51,727 nucleotides of DNA from assembly GCA_004377185.1 (NCBI GenBank), contig SOIM01000006.1, positions 1-51,727 of the forward strand, given 5' to 3'. Numbering within the stretch: the first letter of the stretch is position 1; each line of letters begins with the position of its first letter. The notes beneath the pieces are model-generated. The model was not told where the DNA came from. It ran no database searches and saw only the letters and a list, made by a program, of their open reading frames with translations. This DNA comes from Methanomassiliicoccales archaeon. GTDB taxonomy: Archaea > Thermoplasmatota > Thermoplasmata > RBG-16-68-12 > SOIM01. A program made the translations under genes and the position numbers. This document shows, piece by piece, positions 47,901-51,727 of the stretch.

Positions 47901-50879
47901 AAGAACGGTCGCAAGATAGATGTAGTAACCCCTTTCAATCACTATCTTGTTATCTCCGAAATCCATCCGACTGAGGCCAGTATTCGATCGCGACCTGAAC
48001 GAGTCCCGGACGAAGTCCTGCATCACAGTCAGCATTCCGCTGAAGATGTCCTCGTCCACGTCTTCTTTGTATTCGCGTGTTTCATGGAAAATCAGCCTGC
48101 CATCCTTGTGAACCAGGAACACATCATCCACCAGGTAGGTCCCCAATCTGCTGATGTTCAGGCTGGCATCCTCTCTAGACTCGAAATTCGTCTCGTCGAA
48201 TGGCCTCTTGAAAGAGACCTTGATATCCACCGGAAGTTCCCCGTCTTGCCTGGGTTTGAGACCCACCTCCATCTTCTTCTTCTCCTTTGGAAGCAGGTTA
48301 GGGATATTCTTGAGACCTTTGACCTCGAAGTCCCCTTTGAGGGTTACGTTTACGTCCTCTGCCGTCAAGTTTCCTTCATTTGCCACCTCCAGGGTGTACT
48401 TGTTCCAGACATTGGACTGGACCGCTCCAACAGGCAAGTTCACCAGTATCTTCGGATATTTGTCACGAAGGAACTTCTCCACGCGGTTGCGTGCGATGCT
48501 CTCCGATTGTTCAATGAGCCTGAGTGCGCTCTCGTAGTTGTGCTCGGCAAAGCTCTCTTGGGCATTTCTCAGCATTTCCTGAAGCTCGTCCGCATCCACA
48601 CCCACCTCATCAGATCTGTCGATGAGCTGTGAAACCAACTTGCTCTTCTCCACGAACTGCTGTATAAGCTTCTTGCTCCTCGATTCCCCCAGCATCTCCT
48701 TGGTGGTTTCGGTGAGCATTGTGACTATTCCATAGTCCTCTGCTTCGTATGCATCCTCGGCTTTCTTGATGACGATCTCTGCTTCAACCACCTCCCCGAA
48801 TCCGCTGTCCTTCGCTTCTCCAATTAGTGTGCGGACTTCTTCCATCTCTCTTCTTGCCCTCTCACTCAGGAATATCTTCTCGGCCTCTCTCAGTGATTCC
48901 CTGGCCTTTTCGGTCAAGGCTTCGAATCTCGTATAGTCTCTCGTGCCAATTGCGGCACTTGCTTCTTCCAAGAGCATCTCAGCTTCATCGACGCGCCCAC
49001 CAGTGGACCTGACCTGTTCAATCCCTTTCATTATTGCTCCAACATTCTCCTTAGCTTTGCTCTCGACCTTCTTCTCAGATTCTTCCAGCACCTTCCGCGC
49101 CATTCTTGTGTATTCGATTGAGGCTTGGTATTGTCCATCATCGAAGTATGTCTCAGCAGTGAGGAGCATCTCCTCCACCTGGGGGGCAGAGGCGCCAATC
49201 TCTTTCAGTTTGTGCAGTGAAGATTTCAAGGTGTTGATGAATTCCTTCGATGCCTCTCTCAAAGAGACCATTATTTCCTTCCCCAAATCTTCAACTGAAA
49301 TGACCGCCTTCTCAGCCTCTTGGAGCCTACCTTCTTCTATCGCCTTCTCGGCATCTGAGAGATAGGCGTCCGCTTCAGAAACATCTATGCTGGCCTTTCT
49401 GGCCTCATCCAAGAGAAGTCTGGCCTTGCTGAGTCTTTCCTCTATTATCTCCCTTCTCCTAGCCATTGCCTCTTCTGGTACGCGCTTCTCTGCCATCTGG
49501 TGAGCAGTCTTCGCCTTCTCCATAGATTCAAGGAAGCTCTCTTCGCCCAGCAGGTTCTCAGCCGCAAGCAATATCTCCTCAACATCACCGATGTCGAAGC
49601 CCTGGGTCCTCGCGTGCATCATTGAGGACTTCGCCTTGAGAAGAAGGTTCTTCGCCCTTTTCTTGGCGAGTCTTACAATCGACTCGAATCTCTCAACCTC
49701 TTCCATCATCCCCTCTGCCTTTCCGATATCGCCGCTCTCGAATGCCCTTTCCATCTCTCCCATCATTCCCTCAAGTTCAGAGGTATCTTCTCCATACTCA
49801 GAAATGTCCCTCACCAGATTCTTGAGCCTAAGTATCCGGCGCTCCGTCCTGCTCTTCCGTTCCGCTGACTCCAAGGCATCCATATCCTTCTGAATCATTT
49901 CTTGTAGGTCCTCGACCTTGTCGCTTAAGATGGCCTTCTTGAAGTTCTTCAGCAACTCTTTTGCTCCAAGAAGGTCCTCGCCTCCTTTGCCAGCCTTCTC
50001 GATGAGTGTTCCAACAGCTGTGACCAGAAGTTCCGTTTCCCTCTTCTTCCTCTCCCTGACTATCCATCTTCGATTCCTAAGAATCAGGTTCTGCATCTTG
50101 GAGTACTTTCCCTCCTCCATTGCCCTTCTGGTCTTCTCAAGCAGGTCTTCTCCGGCCGAGGTGCCTACCCCCATCACCTTCAGTTCTTCCATATCCATGT
50201 GCACGCTCGCCAGCTTGTCCTCCATCTTCTTTCTGAGCTTGGCATCGGATATTGCCTTCTTCAGACGCTGGGAGAGTTTCTGGACTTCGGCATATCTTTC
50301 ATTTGTGAGAGCTTCTTCAGCTTTCTGGAGGAACTCCTTCGCCTCGGTCACATCGATATGCGATTTCTCGGATTTCGAGATCTGGTCTCGCATTCTCTCT
50401 AGAATGTCGTTCGCTCTCTTCCTCTTCTTGGCCCGCCTGATTGCGTTTCGGACATTCTTGACGTTCTCGGAAACAGAGCCAAAATTCTTCTCCTCCAGCG
50501 AGGATTGGGCGACCTGAAGGAACTCCATTGCCTCAGAGATGTCCGCGCCCATCTCATTTGCCTGGTCAACGAGAGGAAGGACATTTCCAATCATTCTCTT
50601 CGATCGGAAGTATCTCTTCGCCTGCATTGCCTCCGCTTTTGCCTCTCGAATCAAACCGGGAATCTCTCCCAGGCTGGCTGACTTGAGGGCCTCCTCGGCT
50701 TTCCCCATCAGATCTATCGAAATGGATACATCGGCCCCCAAGGCCCTTGCGTCATCAACGAGCGCTTTCGCATTCTTGATGAGCGTCCGCATCCTTTTCT
50801 CTTTCTTGGAATCTCGTTTAACAGATGCGTTCGCTGTCTTGGCTGTCTCCAACTGAGATTGTTCGTTCAATTCCGACAC
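44988..50879 (-). CDS. Giant helical-repeat/coiled-coil protein ending in an IleRS-like C-terminal domain
   Basis: The 1963-residue protein has about 17 helical units of roughly 60-80 residues. Each is marked by a G-x-D-V/I-S-x-A-x-x-x-L-x-x-A motif, e.g. GADISEAMEFLQVA, GADVSQAQDLLHKA and GMDVSEVEKRLSRV. Two duplicated modules interrupt the helices (about 813-1046 and 1386-1621): a CARDB-like beta domain with W-N-K-Y-T-x-E-V-A-N-E-G-N, then D-V-F-L-x-H-x-D-G-R-L-I and D-F-V-x-D-S-F-R-S. From about 1712 to the end it aligns with the C-terminal region of the neighbouring IleRS. No signal peptide or membrane helix is seen, so it is probably cytoplasmic. The start is a GTG at 50879. I know no described protein with this architecture. 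Confidence 0.88.
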   Translation of the reverse strand: MSELNEQSQLETAKTANASVKRDSKKEKRMRTLIKNAKALVDDARALGADVSISIDLMGKAEEALKSASLGEIPGLIREAKAEAMQAKRYFRSKRMIGNVLPLVDQANEMGADISEAMEFLQVAQSSLEEKNFGSVSENVKNVRNAIRRAKKRKRANDILERMRDQISKSEKSHIDVTEAKEFLQKAEEALTNERYAEVQKLSQRLKKAISDAKLRKKMEDKLASVHMDMEELKVMGVGTSAGEDLLEKTRRAMEEGKYSKMQNLILRNRRWIVRERKKRETELLVTAVGTLIEKAGKGGEDLLGAKELLKNFKKAILSDKVEDLQEMIQKDMDALESAERKSRTERRILRLKNLVRDISEYGEDTSELEGMMGEMERAFESGDIGKAEGMMEEVERFESIVRLAKKRAKNLLLKAKSSMMHARTQGFDIGDVEEILLAAENLLGEESFLESMEKAKTAHQMAEKRVPEEAMARRREIIEERLSKARLLLDEARKASIDVSEADAYLSDAEKAIEEGRLQEAEKAVISVEDLGKEIMVSLREASKEFINTLKSSLHKLKEIGASAPQVEEMLLTAETYFDDGQYQASIEYTRMARKVLEESEKKVESKAKENVGAIMKGIEQVRSTGGRVDEAEMLLEEASAAIGTRDYTRFEALTEKARESLREAEKIFLSERARREMEEVRTLIGEAKDSGFGEVVEAEIVIKKAEDAYEAEDYGIVTMLTETTKEMLGESRSKKLIQQFVEKSKLVSQLIDRSDEVGVDADELQEMLRNAQESFAEHNYESALRLIEQSESIARNRVEKFLRDKYPKILVNLPVGAVQSNVWNKYTLEVANEGNLTAEDVNVTLKGDFEVKGLKNIPNLLPKEKKKMEVGLKPRQDGELPVDIKVSFKRPFDETNFESREDASLNISRLGTYLVDDVFLVHKDGRLIFHETREYKEDVDEDIFSGMLTVMQDFVRDSFRSRSNTGLSRMDFGDNKIVIERGYYIYLATVLTGDEPTLLPLYMAEIVKEIEEKYADVLDDWSGLLSELEGVEEIVKKIIFVSDDEEANIGELEASVITSTLQMLKEAQMAGADVSQAQDLLHKAKRLLEEEDYASAWKFVEEAAESASKSKAKIRGQLENALIQAQNSIKEAIEEGLEIEKAELMLDDAEKAAEEFDAKEVNSIVKKINGMVGDARSKKLELEIVAELEKAKELMIKLREQGFDTGEAGELVQKVRDARLVDDFESAERYLKLFRETIVDTQESLTSEVLKTKLNEFDQMTQRAKALGMDVSEVEKRLSRVEEALEKGDDEAAEESIGEIGRLLGEARDLLSASEIDGYLELVRDMVQKAKTIGIEVTDAERILGDARQLAPEDVEKLKSIIERAESSATQKIGDFVKGKAPDIKLSLPKKGLQSDVWNKYTFEVANEGNIAARNLNIDLSGEFEVKGLEEIPHIDAKEKKEVEIGLKPAREGDLPIDVKLSYQRYFDEEEYYLDDLKNISVESQGTYLVEDVFLIHRDGRLIAHKTRKYREEIDEDVFSGMLSVVQDFVKDSFRSKEKVGLKRLDFGESKILLERGKYVSIAAVVVGSEPVLLPLHVLEVIARIEGQYGEILQGWSGLMSELAGIDELVKELIFVTDKREAVTESLESTLVTATFGAEGARQIIEEARKVVETQDMETAWEFVSDLGGLVSPGEAEAGIVSPDVQLSSEFLRDLGDLAESPEFRGHIATLSEIVQCVSQARRDFNFGKKTPIQLVAIKTVDDDSVTMISDFKRVLQEHLKAKELVIVGPGEDWDGMDLEIVVNSEKIREKYPQWSRKIEMLLKSQSPWKIKSGLDKGSYAVGIEGQRVILDSSMVSYKISVPEHVAEYEFEKGKLYVDKRQTEELRAEGYAEEIIGEIEKTKKEAGFGDENPVEIKLCISEELRTLLEDWIDDIITEVRCTSFKFRPPDWRGDERAHSAVLRLGDEDIRIYLKESGEAAT
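46017..46724 (-). repeat. Duplicated beta/DVFL module, copy B, inside the coiled-coil gene
   Basis: This encodes a CARDB-like domain plus the module DVFLIHRDGRLI…DFVKDSFRS…LKRLDFGESKI…WSGLMSELAGIDELVKELIF. It matches copy A in order, spacing and length (about 235 residues each). Coordinates mark the visible similarity, not a sharp edge. Confidence 0.8.
47741..48443 (-). repeat. Duplicated beta/DVFL module, copy A, inside the coiled-coil gene
   Basis: This encodes NLPVGAVQSNVWNKY…GTYLVDDVFLVHKDGRLI…DFVRDSFRS…LSRMDFGDNKI…WSGLLSELEGVEEIVKKIIF. The domain order is identical to copy B. The DVFL part recalls longin/roadblock-type folds of archaeal GTPase partners, but I cannot establish that from sequence alone. 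Confidence 0.8.
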
Positions 50880-51286
50880 CGTTTGGTGAGTCTCCGGGCC
50901 ATATCTGTTCTCAATTCTGAAAATGGCACTTGGAAACAGTAGTGGGGAAAAACCAAAATAAAGATACTCATGCTTTTATCACAACCGATACTGAGGCTTT
51001 CCCTTTCTCTGCAAGTTGAGGAAGGGATTGGAAACTGTCTCGGAATCGGCACCAATGAACTGTCACCCAGAGGTGTCATAAAGGCCTTTCTTGGAACTGG
51101 TCATCCTATCCAAACGGAATATTCGCGAGTCCGTGAAATCGAACCGCAGGGCCGAGACCTCCGGCGACTCTAGGTCCTTGGAAAGGTTTGATAGGGGTAT
51201 TCTTGAAAGAACAGTGAAAAGAGTTATAAAATATAGGAAAAAAGGGAAGAGTGTTGGTGTTTGTTTTGGCTTTCGGCTATGGGATC
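50880..51286. other. Intergenic region upstream of the coiled-coil gene
   Basis: About 400 bp without a supported gene. An AAAATAAA at about 50955 could, on the minus strand, be the TATA box of the coiled-coil gene. An A-run near 51237-51243 reads as an oligo-T terminator for the minus-strand gene ending at 51287. I tested a GGTTCGATTT stretch on the minus strand (about 51140) for a tRNA T-arm and found no matching stems. Confidence 0.4.
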
Positions 51287-51724
51287 TTAGAACCCATATA
51301 CGTCCTTGCGGTCTTGTCCAGTCAGTCCACCGTTGCCGTTACCCTCGTTGCCTTCTTCCTGGCCAGGTGCGAAGCCCCAGTACTGCATGCCCATACCGTA
51401 TGATCCGGTCAGGCTTGCAGAAGCTGAGTGAGCGTGCTCTACGTCATCACCGCCTCCGCATCCGTTCTCAAACCAAGAAATAAGCAGCAAGAGTGCGTCC
51501 TCGGGATCGAGTGCGCTTCCGCCAAGCAAGACTTGGTCACCAGGTTCCAGGTTGTGTAGCATGCCCTCATCGTCATCCATATCGAATGCTCTGAGGGTCC
51601 TCAGTGCGTTCTGTCTGTGCCTGTAACACGACTGCTCATCACCGAACATCTTGAGGATGATCGGTAGAGTAGTCACTTCCTCCTTGGTCACACCGCTGTA
51701 GGACACAATGATCTTCAAGTCCAT
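51287..51724 (-). CDS. Hypothetical protein with Gly-rich C-terminal region
   Basis: I do not recognise this 145-residue protein. The N-terminal 95 residues look like a small folded domain: a strand DLKIIVSYSGV, helices around ILKMFGDEQSCYRHRQNALRTL, and PGDQVLLGG followed by EDALLLLISWFENG. The last 50 residues are rich in Gly, Asn, Glu and Ser and probably disordered. Only two cysteines are present (SCY and NGCGGG). It ends with an oligo-T signal downstream. The promoter lies outside the window. Confidence 0.7.
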   Translation of the reverse strand: MDLKIIVSYSGVTKEEVTTLPIILKMFGDEQSCYRHRQNALRTLRAFDMDDDEGMLHNLEPGDQVLLGGSALDPEDALLLLISWFENGCGGGDDVEHAHSASASLTGSYGMGMQYWGFAPGQEEGNEGNGNGGLTGQDRKDVYGF

Positions 51725-51727
51725 TGG

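Noticed and set aside
46890-48632. Long plus-strand open frames opposite the coiled-coil gene
   Set aside because: Leu/Phe/Ser-rich shadow frames of a Glu/Lys-rich repeat gene; no Shine-Dalgarno or homology.
51120-51180. Possible tRNA on the minus strand (GGTTCGATTT stretch resembling a T-arm)
   Set aside because: The bases flanking the TTCGATT do not pair as a T-stem and no acceptor or anticodon stem can be assembled.

Overview
The window reads as a euryarchaeal chromosome segment, most likely from an uncultured Thermoplasmata-like lineage. I infer this from the gene content only. There is an archaeal information-processing set (RFC large subunit, Taw1, NOG1, a TrmI-type tRNA methyltransferase, an archaeal IleRS, a COG1325 RNA-binding protein). 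There are archaeal metabolic genes (purS-purL-purQ, PdxS with the long archaeal C-terminus, class II HMG-CoA reductase, aconitase-X-type phosphomevalonate dehydratase). Promoters have TATA boxes about 25-28 bp upstream of start codons, many apparently leaderless. DUF835 domains, TrmB and Lrp-like regulators and secreted S8 proteases fit the same picture.

Layout. 0-2.4 kb: two Pro/Gln-tailed proteins (the first cut by the window edge), a GNAT acetyltransferase and a SAM methyltransferase. 2.4-6.6 kb: a secreted/membrane sensor-like protein with a RING-like zinc finger and a DUF835 domain, divergent from a TrmB regulator, then a TPR protein. 6.6-10.1 kb: the purS-purL-purQ operon on the minus strand. 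10.2-13.6 kb: an orphan DNA methyltransferase, a nitroreductase, a radical SAM protein, and a Mth938-like gene with trmI. 13.7-27.8 kb: a secretome block with an S8 protease that keeps its catalytic residues, an AttH/CrtC-like membrane-anchored protein, and a giant membrane-anchored subtilisin-like protein that has lost its catalytic serine and carries a WD40 propeller. 27.8-29.1 kb: HMG-CoA reductase. 29.1-30.9 kb: an AT-rich island with a serine recombinase and a tiny ribbon-helix-helix protein. 30.9-35.9 kb: rfcL, taw1, a membrane protein, NOG1 and pdxS. 36.2-40.3 kb: a UPF0200 kinase, a COG1325 protein, both phosphomevalonate dehydratase subunits (the small one fused to a NUDIX domain) and a double-HTH regulator. 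40.3-50.9 kb, minus strand: a giant coiled-coil protein, tRNA-His and ileS in that order. 51.3-51.7 kb: an unrecognised Gly-rich protein.

The most striking part is 40.3-50.9 kb. IleRS carries a C-terminal extension of about 400 residues (helix-hairpin-helix, zinc ribbons, DUF835). The 1963-residue coiled-coil protein encoded just upstream ends in a domain clearly homologous to the C-terminal region of that same IleRS. Between them lies a tRNA-His gene whose T-loop is interrupted by about 30 nt, which folds as a bulge-helix-bulge intron. The second theme is isoprenoid biosynthesis: HMG-CoA reductase and both phosphomevalonate dehydratase subunits are present, and the small subunit is fused to NUDIX.
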